Part shown: piece by piece, positions 33,492-41,828 of the stretch
Layout: each line of letters starts with the position of its first letter
How positions within the stretch are numbered: position 1 is the stretch's first letter
Source of the DNA: an uncultured Lachnospiraceae bacterium
GTDB lineage: Bacteria > Bacillota > Clostridia > Lachnospirales > Lachnospiraceae
Direction of reading: 5' to 3'
Assembly: GCA_910584945.1 (NCBI GenBank)
Contig: CAJUDY010000006.1
Span: 62,001-126,000, forward strand
DNA length: 64,000 nucleotides
Notes under the pieces: generated by a model
Databases searched by the model: none
What the model was told of the DNA's origin: nothing
The model's input: the letters and a program-made list of their open reading frames with translations, nothing else
Position numbers and translations under genes: made by a program

Positions 33492-34841
33492 TTATACAAT
33501 CTCACATATCTGTATGTCCGCGTTCTCTTCGATTCCCAGAAGTTCAATTTCCGCCTGTTCTTTTCCAGGAAAGATCCGTGCAGACAATACGGTCTCTCCG
33601 CCGTTTACAAAGATCTCCATGCTGGACTGGTCGGACCAGATCTCCAGCTCTTCCAGCCGTTCAAGCCGGACTTCTCTGCGCTCCTCCTGGTTCGCTGTCC
33701 AGCTCCTGCGGGAAACGACCAGTCTCCGCTCGTCCGGAGCATACCAAATCGCGGCTTCTCCGCCCTGCAAAATGATCTGAAAACAGCGGTTTACGTCTTC
33801 CCTCTTAAGCTTTAGAAAGAAAGCCCGGCCGGCAGGATTCCCTCTTACGCCTGTTGTTTCCCATACAGCGTCTACTCTTCGCCCCAATCTGGTATACAAC
33901 TCTCTGGCCGGTCTCTGGCACAGCTTTCCGCCGCGAAGAGACAGTTCCCTGGGTATGGTCAGACAATGAATGTTGGGCTCTCCTTTTCCAAAAGCAGCTT
34001 CCTGCTTTCCATCCATGCCGGACATCCAGGCCAGAAGCAGCCTTCGCCCGTCCGGTGTTTCAAAGGTCTGAGGAGCGTAAAAGTCAAAACCTGCGTCCAG
34101 CTTCGCAAAGTCCGTATCCAGATCCGGATGGTCAAAGCGGACGGCGGCTTCGTCAAATGCGCCAAGCTTGTAGGCCGAAAACCCGGGTTCCGGCAGATCC
34201 GTGTCTATGCTTCGTTTCTGCGGATTGTACAATAATACCCACCGTCCATCCAATTCAAACAAATCCGGGCATTCGATCATCTCATACTGTTCGGAAACTG
34301 CCAGCGTTCCCTGGTATTCCCAATTCCTTACATCTTCCGCACGGCACAGCGCAATCGCTCCTTTATGATTCTTCCTCTGCCCGCCGATCACCATAAAATA
34401 ATCCGAGTTCTTCCCCCGAAACACTTTGGGGTCTCGAAAATGCCCTGTGTACTCTTCCGGCGTGCGAAGGATCACTCCTTCTTTGCAGTATTGACGGCCG
34501 TCCTCGGTCACCGCAAGGCACTGACTGCTGATCCGCCGGCCATCCTCCTTGAAGTTGCCCGTGTAAAACAGGCAAAGTCTGCCGCCGATCACCTGGCCGC
34601 TTCCGGAATACACCCCGTTCCGGTCATACGTCTGTCCCGGAGTCAGCGCGCTCCCTTCGAACTGCCAGGAAAGCAGATCCCTGGATGTGAACAATCCCCA
34701 CTCTTTGTAGGAATGATCTTTTTTCAGACGGTTCCACTGGAAAAAGATCCGGTATTTCCCGTCGAACCAGCTTAGGCCGTTGGGATCATTCAAAAGCCCC
34801 GTTGGGGGCTCCAGATGGTAGCGTTGCCTCTTACTTACCAT
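33492..34841 (-). CDS. scrB: GH32 sucrose-6-phosphate hydrolase
   Basis: 449 residues. The nucleophile Asp is in GLLNDPNGLSWF, the stabiliser in FRDPKVFRG and the acid/base Glu in MIECPDLFEL; a beta-sandwich C-terminal domain follows. It splits the phosphorylated sugar imported by the PTS into glucose-6-phosphate and fructose. GAGGTG ahead of ATG 34841. First gene of the operon, divergent from an AraC-type regulator. Confidence 0.92.
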   Translation of the reverse strand: MVSKRQRYHLEPPTGLLNDPNGLSWFDGKYRIFFQWNRLKKDHSYKEWGLFTSRDLLSWQFEGSALTPGQTYDRNGVYSGSGQVIGGRLCLFYTGNFKEDGRRISSQCLAVTEDGRQYCKEGVILRTPEEYTGHFRDPKVFRGKNSDYFMVIGGQRKNHKGAIALCRAEDVRNWEYQGTLAVSEQYEMIECPDLFELDGRWVLLYNPQKRSIDTDLPEPGFSAYKLGAFDEAAVRFDHPDLDTDFAKLDAGFDFYAPQTFETPDGRRLLLAWMSGMDGKQEAAFGKGEPNIHCLTIPRELSLRGGKLCQRPARELYTRLGRRVDAVWETTGVRGNPAGRAFFLKLKREDVNRCFQIILQGGEAAIWYAPDERRLVVSRRSWTANQEERREVRLERLEELEIWSDQSSMEIFVNGGETVLSARIFPGKEQAEIELLGIEENADIQICEIV

Positions 34842-34968
34842 TTTCTCACCTCTTTTCCTTTTTTTGTTTTTCTCTATACCTATATTTAACATCGTTTTTA
34901 TCGCTTTTTCTATGGGATTTTTTCAAAAAGATATGGTAAAAACTAACTTTTTATTGTATAATGATTTC

Positions 34969-35823
34969 ATGAAAGAATATAAAGAAACCAACCATTCCCT
35001 GATCTACAAGTCCAACTCGGATCTTTCACTGTACAGTGCCGGTTACGAAGAGTGTCTTCCCGGACACAGCTACGGACCGACGATCCGCTCCTATCACCTG
35101 ATCCATTTTGTCCTTCGCGGAACCGGAAGTCTTCACATCAATGAGCATGTCTTCCAGCTTTCTGCCGGAGACGCCTTCCTGATTCCCGCAGGAAAAGTAT
35201 CCTACTACGAAGCTTCCAAAGACGATCCCTGGCGCTATACCTGGATCAGTTTTCTCGGAATTAATTCCCAGATGTACTTGTATCAGCTTATGACTTCCGC
35301 GGAGAATACCTATGTGATCCATAAACTGAATTCTTACAAATACCAGAGATTGATCGCTAACATTCTTTCTCTGAGCGGAACTCCCACCAGCCAGTACCTG
35401 CAGGCAAACGGGATTCTGCTCCAGATCATGGCCATGCTTTTTGAAGACGTCGGCTTTCAGGAAAGCAGCTGGGGAAAAGAATCCCTGGTAGACGAAATAA
35501 AATTTTATCTGGATATGAACTATGCAGAAAAGCTGAAACTTGGAGAGATTGCGAAAACCTTTGGAATTCATCCAAATTATTTCACCCGGATTTTCCACGA
35601 ACGATATGGCGTCTCTCCAAAAAATTATCTGACAAATTTGAAATTAAAAAAAGCCTGCCGGCTTCTTATGACCACAGAGCTGTCTGTGGCAGTGATCTCT
35701 GCATCTCTGGGTTTTGAAGACCAGCTTGCTTTTACCAAAAGCTTTAAGAAGGCGTTTGCCGTCCCTCCTTCCGAATACAGAAGACAGAGCCGTCAGTCTT
35801 CCGGCTCTGTCCAAACTCTGTAA
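34969..35823 (+). CDS. AraC-family regulator, divergent from scrBA
   Basis: 284 residues. N-terminal cupin (HLIHFVLRGTGSLHI, LSAGDAFLIPAGKVSYYEA) and two C-terminal HTH motifs (KLGEIAKTFGIHPNYFTRIF, LSVAVISASLGFEDQLAFTK). Probably activates the sucrose operon. A TATAAT at 34957-34962 lies only six bases before the ATG with no ribosome site, so the mRNA may be leaderless; an upstream ATG (34912) exists but gives an atypical, hydrophobic N-terminus. Confidence 0.87.
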   Translation: MKEYKETNHSLIYKSNSDLSLYSAGYEECLPGHSYGPTIRSYHLIHFVLRGTGSLHINEHVFQLSAGDAFLIPAGKVSYYEASKDDPWRYTWISFLGINSQMYLYQLMTSAENTYVIHKLNSYKYQRLIANILSLSGTPTSQYLQANGILLQIMAMLFEDVGFQESSWGKESLVDEIKFYLDMNYAEKLKLGEIAKTFGIHPNYFTRIFHERYGVSPKNYLTNLKLKKACRLLMTTELSVAVISASLGFEDQLAFTKSFKKAFAVPPSEYRRQSRQSSGSVQTL

Positions 35824-35837
35824 ACTTATGTAATTTT

Positions 35838-36713
35838 CTATCTCTTTTCCCTCCAGTTCCGGTAGCAGAAGACAAGCGCACCGGATCTGGTGCCAAAAAG
35901 CAGGCTTAAGGGACAGCCCTTCATGAATTGTATACGAAATCCGTCCCGGCTCAGCAGATTCTCCATGCCGAACTCCGGCTCCGTCTCCACCTTGAACAAT
36001 CTGCCCATCTTCTGGAACAGCTGCTCGAAGACCTTAAGGATATCCTGTTTTGTCATCTCTCTTTTCCGGATTCCCGGGATTCTCTCAATCCCCCGCAGGA
36101 ACAGAATATCTTCCACTCCCAGAAGAAGCTGGAGTGTCACCCCGCCTCCCATATTGTAATACTGACAGCAGTAATATCCGTTTCCGATGCTCTGACCTTT
36201 GTATTCGTCGCTGACCAGCTTCGTCTCTGCCTGAAGGACGTCCTTCACCGCCCGGTGGACGGTTCGGGATATGATGTCGATCTGGGTGGAGAGGTCCTTT
36301 TTCTTCTGGCGGACCGCCTTTCCCACGATCGCCTGATCCTCCAGCATAATATGCTCTTTGAGCCAGTTATTCATGATTCCCACAAATCGCTGAACCGCCG
36401 ACGCGGAATAACCGGACAACTCCAGATCCCGTTTCAAAGAAATCAAGGTTTTGTTCCGGAAGTTATCGTGGATACGCTTATGGTCCGCATATCCGCTGTA
36501 CCCGATGGAACGCATATACGCCTCTTCCTCTGTAAAATGCGTCACGGAATATGCTTCCAGATACTTGATGCCCTCCTTATACGCCGCCTGATTGGTGAGC
36601 GCATCCTCGGAAATTTCCTGCAGCTTGTTCGTGATCCGAAACAGCTTGGCATGCGCCCGATCCACGATCTCCACTCCGATTTCATACTTCTCATCCCATA
36701 CGAATTTTTCCAT
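35838..36713 (-). CDS. Bacteriohemerythrin with C-terminal extension
   Basis: About 291 residues. Residues 1-130 form a hemerythrin domain with all seven usual di-iron ligands visible in order: His in DRAHAKLF, His and Glu in THFTEEEAYM, two His in DHKRIHDNF, His and Asp in KEHIMLEDQ. The C-terminal 150 residues (GNGYYCCQYYNMGGGVTLQL) are unassigned. The fold binds oxygen or iron, a plausible sensor or scavenger in an anaerobe. Start chosen at ATG 36713 (GGGGAA). Confidence 0.85.
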   Translation of the reverse strand: MEKFVWDEKYEIGVEIVDRAHAKLFRITNKLQEISEDALTNQAAYKEGIKYLEAYSVTHFTEEEAYMRSIGYSGYADHKRIHDNFRNKTLISLKRDLELSGYSASAVQRFVGIMNNWLKEHIMLEDQAIVGKAVRQKKKDLSTQIDIISRTVHRAVKDVLQAETKLVSDEYKGQSIGNGYYCCQYYNMGGGVTLQLLLGVEDILFLRGIERIPGIRKREMTKQDILKVFEQLFQKMGRLFKVETEPEFGMENLLSRDGFRIQFMKGCPLSLLFGTRSGALVFCYRNWREKR

Positions 36714-36832
36714 AGCTTCCCCAATTTTTACTTTCAAAATCGTATCCATATGTATCTATCCACAAAACATATGGACCTTCTATAAAAAATTATAGCACAA
36801 AAAATCAGGAAAGCAATCGAAAAATCGGCAAA

Positions 36833-38266
36833 TTATAAATCTTCTCCATTGGATGCGATGGCTTTTTTATACCAGTCAAAGGACTGCTTTTTATAGCGCT
36901 GCCTGCTGCCGGTCCCGTCGTCGTTCTTATCCACATAGATGAATCCGTACCGCTTGCGCAGCTCTCCGGTGGTAAAAGATACCAGGTCAATGCATCCCCA
37001 GGGCGTATATCCCATCAGATCCACGCCATCCTCTTCCACTGCCTTCTTCATCTCCTCAATATGCGCTTTCAGATACGCGATTCGCGCCGGATCTTCGCAG
37101 GTTTTGTCTGTTTTCAGCTCGTCGATGGCTCCAAAGCCGTTTTCCACAATGAACAGCGGCTTCTCATAGCGCTCATACAATACGTTCAGTGCATAGCGGA
37201 GTCCTTCCGGATCGACGGTCCATCCCCACTCGGTAGCCTTCGCGTAAGGATTTCCCACCGTATGCGGACTGCTGGCCTCAACGCTCTTCGATACGTCCGC
37301 AACGGACTGAGAATCCACCACATTGCTCATATAATAGGAAAATCCGATATAGTCCACGGTGCCTTCCGAAAGGATTTTCTCATCATTTGGCCCCATCTCG
37401 ATCTGATAACCTTTTCGCTCCAGCAGCTTCTTTGCATAATTCGGATAGTGCCCGCGGCAGTGAATATCCGAAAAGAAATACCGCATATGCATCTCCTGCA
37501 CCGACAGGATCATATCTGCCGGCCGGCAGGAATAAGGATAGATCGGAACCATGGAGATCATGCAGCCGATCTGAAAATCCGGATTGATCTCATGTCCCAG
37601 CTTTACCGCAAGGGCGGAAGCCACCAGTTCATTGTGGGCAGACTGATACATGGCCTGCTCCGGTTTCTCATACTGCGAAAAAATCACACCGGAATTGGTC
37701 CAGCCAAAGATATCGTTTTTGTAGTTCATCTGATTGTTGATCTCATTGAAAGTCATCCAGTATTTCACTTTATCCTTATAACGAATAAAGCATGTCTCTG
37801 CAAATCTTACAAAAAAATCAATCACCTTGCGGTTTATCCAGCCGCCATACTCTTTTGCCAGATGCAGGGGCATCTCAAAATGGCTTAAAGTAATGACCGG
37901 CTCGATGCCATATTTCAGCAGTTCCTCAAACATGTCGTCATAGAACTTCAGTCCCTCTTCGTTAGGCTCCGTCTCATCTCCTTTCGGGAAAATACGGGTC
38001 CACGCAATACTGGTCCGAAAGCACTGAAAGCCCATCTGTGCAAACAGCGCGATGTCTTCCTTATAACGATGATAAAAATCAATGGCGTCATGATTCGGAT
38101 AGCACTCGCCTTCCAATACCGTATCGGTAATCCGGCGGGGAACGCCGTGGGCTCCTGCTGTCAGTACGTCGCATACATTCGGTCCCTTGCCGCCGCAGTT
38201 CCAGCCGCCCTCCAGCTGATGGGCGGCCACCGCGCCGCCCCAGAGAAAGTCTTTTGGTAAACTCAT
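36833..38266 (-). CDS. bglA: GH1 6-phospho-beta-glucosidase
   Basis: 477 residues. Acid/base Glu in MTFNEINNQ and nucleophile Glu in FIVENGFGAID; N-terminal FLWGGAVAAHQLEGGW is the standard GH1 start. It hydrolyses phosphorylated beta-glucosides such as cellobiose or salicin delivered by BglF. Last gene of licT-bglF-bglA, 31 bp after bglF. Confidence 0.94.
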   Translation of the reverse strand: MSLPKDFLWGGAVAAHQLEGGWNCGGKGPNVCDVLTAGAHGVPRRITDTVLEGECYPNHDAIDFYHRYKEDIALFAQMGFQCFRTSIAWTRIFPKGDETEPNEEGLKFYDDMFEELLKYGIEPVITLSHFEMPLHLAKEYGGWINRKVIDFFVRFAETCFIRYKDKVKYWMTFNEINNQMNYKNDIFGWTNSGVIFSQYEKPEQAMYQSAHNELVASALAVKLGHEINPDFQIGCMISMVPIYPYSCRPADMILSVQEMHMRYFFSDIHCRGHYPNYAKKLLERKGYQIEMGPNDEKILSEGTVDYIGFSYYMSNVVDSQSVADVSKSVEASSPHTVGNPYAKATEWGWTVDPEGLRYALNVLYERYEKPLFIVENGFGAIDELKTDKTCEDPARIAYLKAHIEEMKKAVEEDGVDLMGYTPWGCIDLVSFTTGELRKRYGFIYVDKNDDGTGSRQRYKKQSFDWYKKAIASNGEDL

Positions 38267-38297
38267 CGTTTCTGCTCCTTTCTGATTTTTTATATTG

Positions 38298-40190
38298 TTA
38301 TCGTTTTACGGTCAGCAGATGGTCTCCCACGGCTGCCGGACCGGAAGTGTGGTCCGCGGCAATCTCCCCAAAGTCATCCGCATTGCTGACGATCACCGGC
38401 GTGATCGTATCAAAGCCTTCCCGGGCAATGGCTTCCAGATCAAACTCGATGAGCAGATCGCCCTTTTTCACCCGGTCTCCCGCTTTCACTTTCGCATCAA
38501 AATATTTCCCTTCCAGGGAAACCGTCTCCAGTCCGATATGGATCAGCATCTCCACATCATCCTTCACAAGACCGATGGCGTGTTTTGTCTCAAAGACCAT
38601 GGACACCTCTCCGTCAAAGGGCGCATACAGTTTGCCCTCTGAAGGAATTACTGCCACGCCTTTGCCCAGAATCTCCCCGGAAAAGGTAGGATCATTGACT
38701 TCCTTCAGCGGTTTCAATTCTCCTTTCAACGGGCAGAATATCGCTTCACTGCCGGCGGGCGTCTCCGCTTTCTTTTCACCGGATACCGTTTTCCCGGAAG
38801 GCCTTTCTTCCGGCATAGTCTCCGGCTCCTTTTCATCACAGCCGATGATCTGAACCAGCACCACTGTGACAACGATTGTCGCAGCCACACCAATCATCAT
38901 GCCCATGAAGGAGTTCGGATTTTCACCCATGGCATTCACTGCGGTCAGAAGTCCCGGGAGTCCTGCATAGACATAATATACCGTGTCAAAGAAGCTGATG
39001 ATGACCGCTCCTACCGCTCCACCGATGCATCCTGCGATAAAGGGTTTTTTCAGCCGAAGCGTAACGCCGTAGATCGCCGGCTCCGTGATGCCGAAGATAC
39101 CGGTCAGCCCTGCGGAAAATGCCACATTTTTGATGTCGCTCTTCTTCGTTTTGATGAAAACGCCCAGGCAGGCCGCCGCCTGTGCCACCACGGCGCAGGT
39201 CTGGAACGCCTGGAAGGTATCACAGCCGTTGTTGGCAAAATTGGCCAGGACCATAGGCGTCACGCCCCAGTGGACGCCGAAAATGACAAATACCTGCCAG
39301 ACGCCGCCGACGATCACTGCCGCCAGCACCGGAACCGTATTCACAAGCGTATTGTATCCAAGCGCGATGGCGTTCGCCAGTCCATCGGAGACCGGTCCAA
39401 TGATCAGAATCGTAGCCGGTACCATGATGACCGAGCAGAGGAACGGAACCACCAGCGCCTTGATCACATCTGGCACATGTTTTTCCAGAAAGTGCTCCAG
39501 ATAAGAGAGAATCAGCACCAGAAAAAGCGGCGGCAGGACTGTGGATGTATAAGTCGTCTGCGCCATATCAAAGAGCAGGAATTTTACCGTCTCTCCCCCT
39601 GCAATCCGGGCCGCAATCTCTCCCCAGCTGCTGTTGACCAGCGCCAGACAGCACCACATGGCAATGAAGGTATTGCATTTAAAATGTTTGGAGGCCGTGA
39701 CGGCAATGAGCACCGGCAGGAAGGTGAACGGGGTCCATGAGATAAAGCTTAACACCTCATAGGTTCCGGTCTGGGCAAAAGCCGGGGCAAAATGCGTGAG
39801 GATAATCAGCGCGCCCTGTACCAGCCCGGCTGCCGCCAATACATAGACAAAGGGAGCGAACACCGCGGACATGGTCGCGATGATACGGTTGCCAAGACTC
39901 TGTTTGATTTCCGGCTGTGCGCTCTCGTCCAGATCCAGGATCTGTACCAGCTCATTGTATACATCTTTGGCATGGGTTCCGATGACAATCTGATACTGTC
40001 CCCCCTTTTCCACCACCTGGATCACCGCCGGCATGCCGGAGATCTGCTTTGTAACCTCCGCGGACGGGGATTCTTTTAATACCAGACGCAGTCTGGTGGC
40101 GCAGTGCGCTGCACTGACGATGTTGGATTCGCCCACCGCATCTTTGATGTCACGGGCAAGTTTTCCGTAGTCTCTAATCTTTTCAGCCAT
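38298..40190 (-). CDS. bglF: Beta-glucoside PTS IIBCA permease
   Basis: 630 residues: IIB with phospho-Cys in AAHCATRLRLVL, a membrane IIC domain (about 105-460), a linker rich in Glu, Pro and Lys, and IIA with His in MLIHIGLETVSLEG. It takes up and phosphorylates beta-glucosides. Position between an antiterminator gene and a GH1 enzyme supports the substrate. Expression is gated by the RAT/terminator at 40303-40404. Confidence 0.92.
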   Translation of the reverse strand: MAEKIRDYGKLARDIKDAVGESNIVSAAHCATRLRLVLKESPSAEVTKQISGMPAVIQVVEKGGQYQIVIGTHAKDVYNELVQILDLDESAQPEIKQSLGNRIIATMSAVFAPFVYVLAAAGLVQGALIILTHFAPAFAQTGTYEVLSFISWTPFTFLPVLIAVTASKHFKCNTFIAMWCCLALVNSSWGEIAARIAGGETVKFLLFDMAQTTYTSTVLPPLFLVLILSYLEHFLEKHVPDVIKALVVPFLCSVIMVPATILIIGPVSDGLANAIALGYNTLVNTVPVLAAVIVGGVWQVFVIFGVHWGVTPMVLANFANNGCDTFQAFQTCAVVAQAAACLGVFIKTKKSDIKNVAFSAGLTGIFGITEPAIYGVTLRLKKPFIAGCIGGAVGAVIISFFDTVYYVYAGLPGLLTAVNAMGENPNSFMGMMIGVAATIVVTVVLVQIIGCDEKEPETMPEERPSGKTVSGEKKAETPAGSEAIFCPLKGELKPLKEVNDPTFSGEILGKGVAVIPSEGKLYAPFDGEVSMVFETKHAIGLVKDDVEMLIHIGLETVSLEGKYFDAKVKAGDRVKKGDLLIEFDLEAIAREGFDTITPVIVSNADDFGEIAADHTSGPAAVGDHLLTVKR

Positions 40191-40302
40191 AACTTTGCTC
40201 CTTTATAATGTTTTGTTTCCAGGTTCCTGATCCTGCGCAGCGATCCGGAACCGTCTATGCTTTCAAGCGGAGCGCTCCGCCATAACAGCCAAATGATGAA
40301 AG

Positions 40303-40404
40303 GAATAAAAATACCCGAACGCGTCTCCCATGAGACCGCGCCGTCTTCCGGCGTCGTCTCATGAAGGACACATTCGGGTTTTGCCTGCCATACAGTAACA
40401 AGCC
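40303..40404 (-). promoter_or_regulatory. RAT antiterminator and terminator ahead of bglF
   Basis: Minus strand GGCTTGTTACTG...GGCAGGCAAAACC (40404 to 40377) is a BglG/LicT-type RAT. It overlaps a terminator whose stem pairs AACCCGAA (40373-40380) with TTCGGGT (about 40311-40318) and ends in T5. Bound, phosphate-regulated LicT would prevent termination. Confidence 0.9.
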
Positions 40405-40438
40405 CTCTTTGTGCGGCCTATGAATGACTGTAAATATG

Positions 40439-41272
40439 CTACAGCTTTGTGGTCACGCGGACAATATGTACCGTAAGAAACGTGAGTTCTTCCGCGCTTA
40501 AGGAACACTGATGCTGCTTTTTCATATAACTCTTGATCTTCTCCGCGCAGCGAAACTGCTTTGGATGCTTACCCCGCATGAGCTCGTACATCTCGTCAGG
40601 CCCCCCTGTCATCAGTCGGTGGTCCAACGCCCGCTGGGCAAAGAACAGAAGGTGGGAGGTAAACCGCTGATAATCCAGAGACTGCTCATCAAACTCCACG
40701 TGGAACGCATAGCGCACGATGTTAAGAGAATTCTGGATGATCTCTGTCATCTGCTGGGTGTAGTTCATATTACAGTCATACTCCGCATTTACCAGATGCA
40801 GAGCGATGGAACCTGCCTCATCTCTTGGGAACTCGATGTCCATGGTCTCTTGGATGACTTGAAGTGCGTACAGCCCCAGCCCGTATTCTGCCGGATACAG
40901 CTTGCTGGTCTCCCACTGGAGGGCGTTGCGCAAAGTGATTCCCTGCTTCATGCGCTCAATGGCAAAACTGATATGATCCGTCAGCGTAATATATACATTC
41001 TTGTTCAGTTTTTTCTTTAAGGTATCTCTTGCATGATCGATGATCTGCGCCGACAGCTCGATAACCTCCACATCCACTTCCAGAAAGAGCTGCTTTAACT
41101 TTTCCGTGGATGCATCGGTATCCATCCGGAAGATCTTGTCAATCTTCTTTTTGTCAACTTCCTCTCCGGGCTTCGCCTGCCAGCCCAGGCCCCGTCCCAC
41201 CAGAAGCACCTCGCGGCCCCGCTCATCCAGAGAACTCACGATATTGTTATTGAGAACCTTGTGAACGGTCAT
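40439..41272 (-). CDS. licT: BglG/LicT-family transcription antiterminator
   Basis: 277 residues: an N-terminal RNA-binding CAT domain (MTVHKVLNNNIVSSLDERG, VLLVGRGLGWQAKPGE) followed by PRD1 and PRD2 with the expected His residues (LTDHISFAIERM, SIALHLVNAEYD, HLLFFAQRAL, LTVHIVRVT). PTS phosphorylation of the PRDs sets its activity. It carries its own RAT upstream, so it autoregulates. ATG 41272 is preferred over an upstream in-frame start because of GGGGG ahead. Confidence 0.93.
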   Translation of the reverse strand: MTVHKVLNNNIVSSLDERGREVLLVGRGLGWQAKPGEEVDKKKIDKIFRMDTDASTEKLKQLFLEVDVEVIELSAQIIDHARDTLKKKLNKNVYITLTDHISFAIERMKQGITLRNALQWETSKLYPAEYGLGLYALQVIQETMDIEFPRDEAGSIALHLVNAEYDCNMNYTQQMTEIIQNSLNIVRYAFHVEFDEQSLDYQRFTSHLLFFAQRALDHRLMTGGPDEMYELMRGKHPKQFRCAEKIKSYMKKQHQCSLSAEELTFLTVHIVRVTTKL

Positions 41273-41298
41273 ATTGCCACTTCCCCCTCTTTTGGACA

Positions 41299-41386
41299 CA
41301 AAAAAACACCAAACTCAGACTGCGCACTACACCTTACGTACAGCACATCCGATGTTTGGTATTGCCTGATTAAACAGTAACAAGCC
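41299..41386 (-). promoter_or_regulatory. RAT antiterminator and terminator ahead of licT
   Basis: Minus strand GGCTTGTTACTG...CAGGCAATACC (41386 to 41358) is a second RAT. The following ACCAAAC/GTTTGGT stem with a T7 run near 41299-41306 is the terminator it would compete with. Confidence 0.88.
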
Positions 41387-41422
41387 AATCAATGAATTCC
41401 CGTATTCCCTATCACGAAATAT

Positions 41423-41451
41423 ATCATAGCAAATACTATGCAGATTGTCAA
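41423..41451 (-). promoter_or_regulatory. Promoter of licT-bglF-bglA
   Basis: Minus strand consensus TTGACA (41446-41451), a 17-bp spacer and TATGAT (41423-41428). Confidence 0.92.
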
Positions 41452-41585
41452 GATATTTTATCATTTTTCATTAAAATGATTATTCCGCTGCGCTTTCATT
41501 CCTATATTTTATATAAATTCCACAACAGGGCTTTCTTCCAAGTCGGGAAAAAACCCTGTTATATATCATCTGAATCTGCTTCCTA

Positions 41586-41768
41586 ACAGTCTCCGGCGGC
41601 ATCTGCCGCCGCTTTCTCCCGGATGGTAATCCTGGCGGCGTCATACTGTCTGCAAAGTTCCATCTCCCGGGGAAGCTTCTCCTTTGCACAGTATTCGCCG
41701 GACTGAATTTTTTTCTGAATGCCTTCTGCAATGCTCTCATATTTAAACTTTCGTTTCTGCCTTTTATA
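41586..41768 (-). pseudogene. N-terminal fragment of a GntR-family regulator
   Basis: Minus strand frame KFKYESIAEGIQKKIQSGEY, then CAKEKLPREMELCRQYD and AARITIREKAA, ending at a stop at 41586. This is the first half of a GntR winged helix. There is no start codon in frame and no effector domain. Confidence 0.6.
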
Positions 41769-41828
41769 TGTTATAAATTTTCCTACGAAATGTTATATCC
41801 TTTTCAGGCCCGAAAATCAAAAATACTG

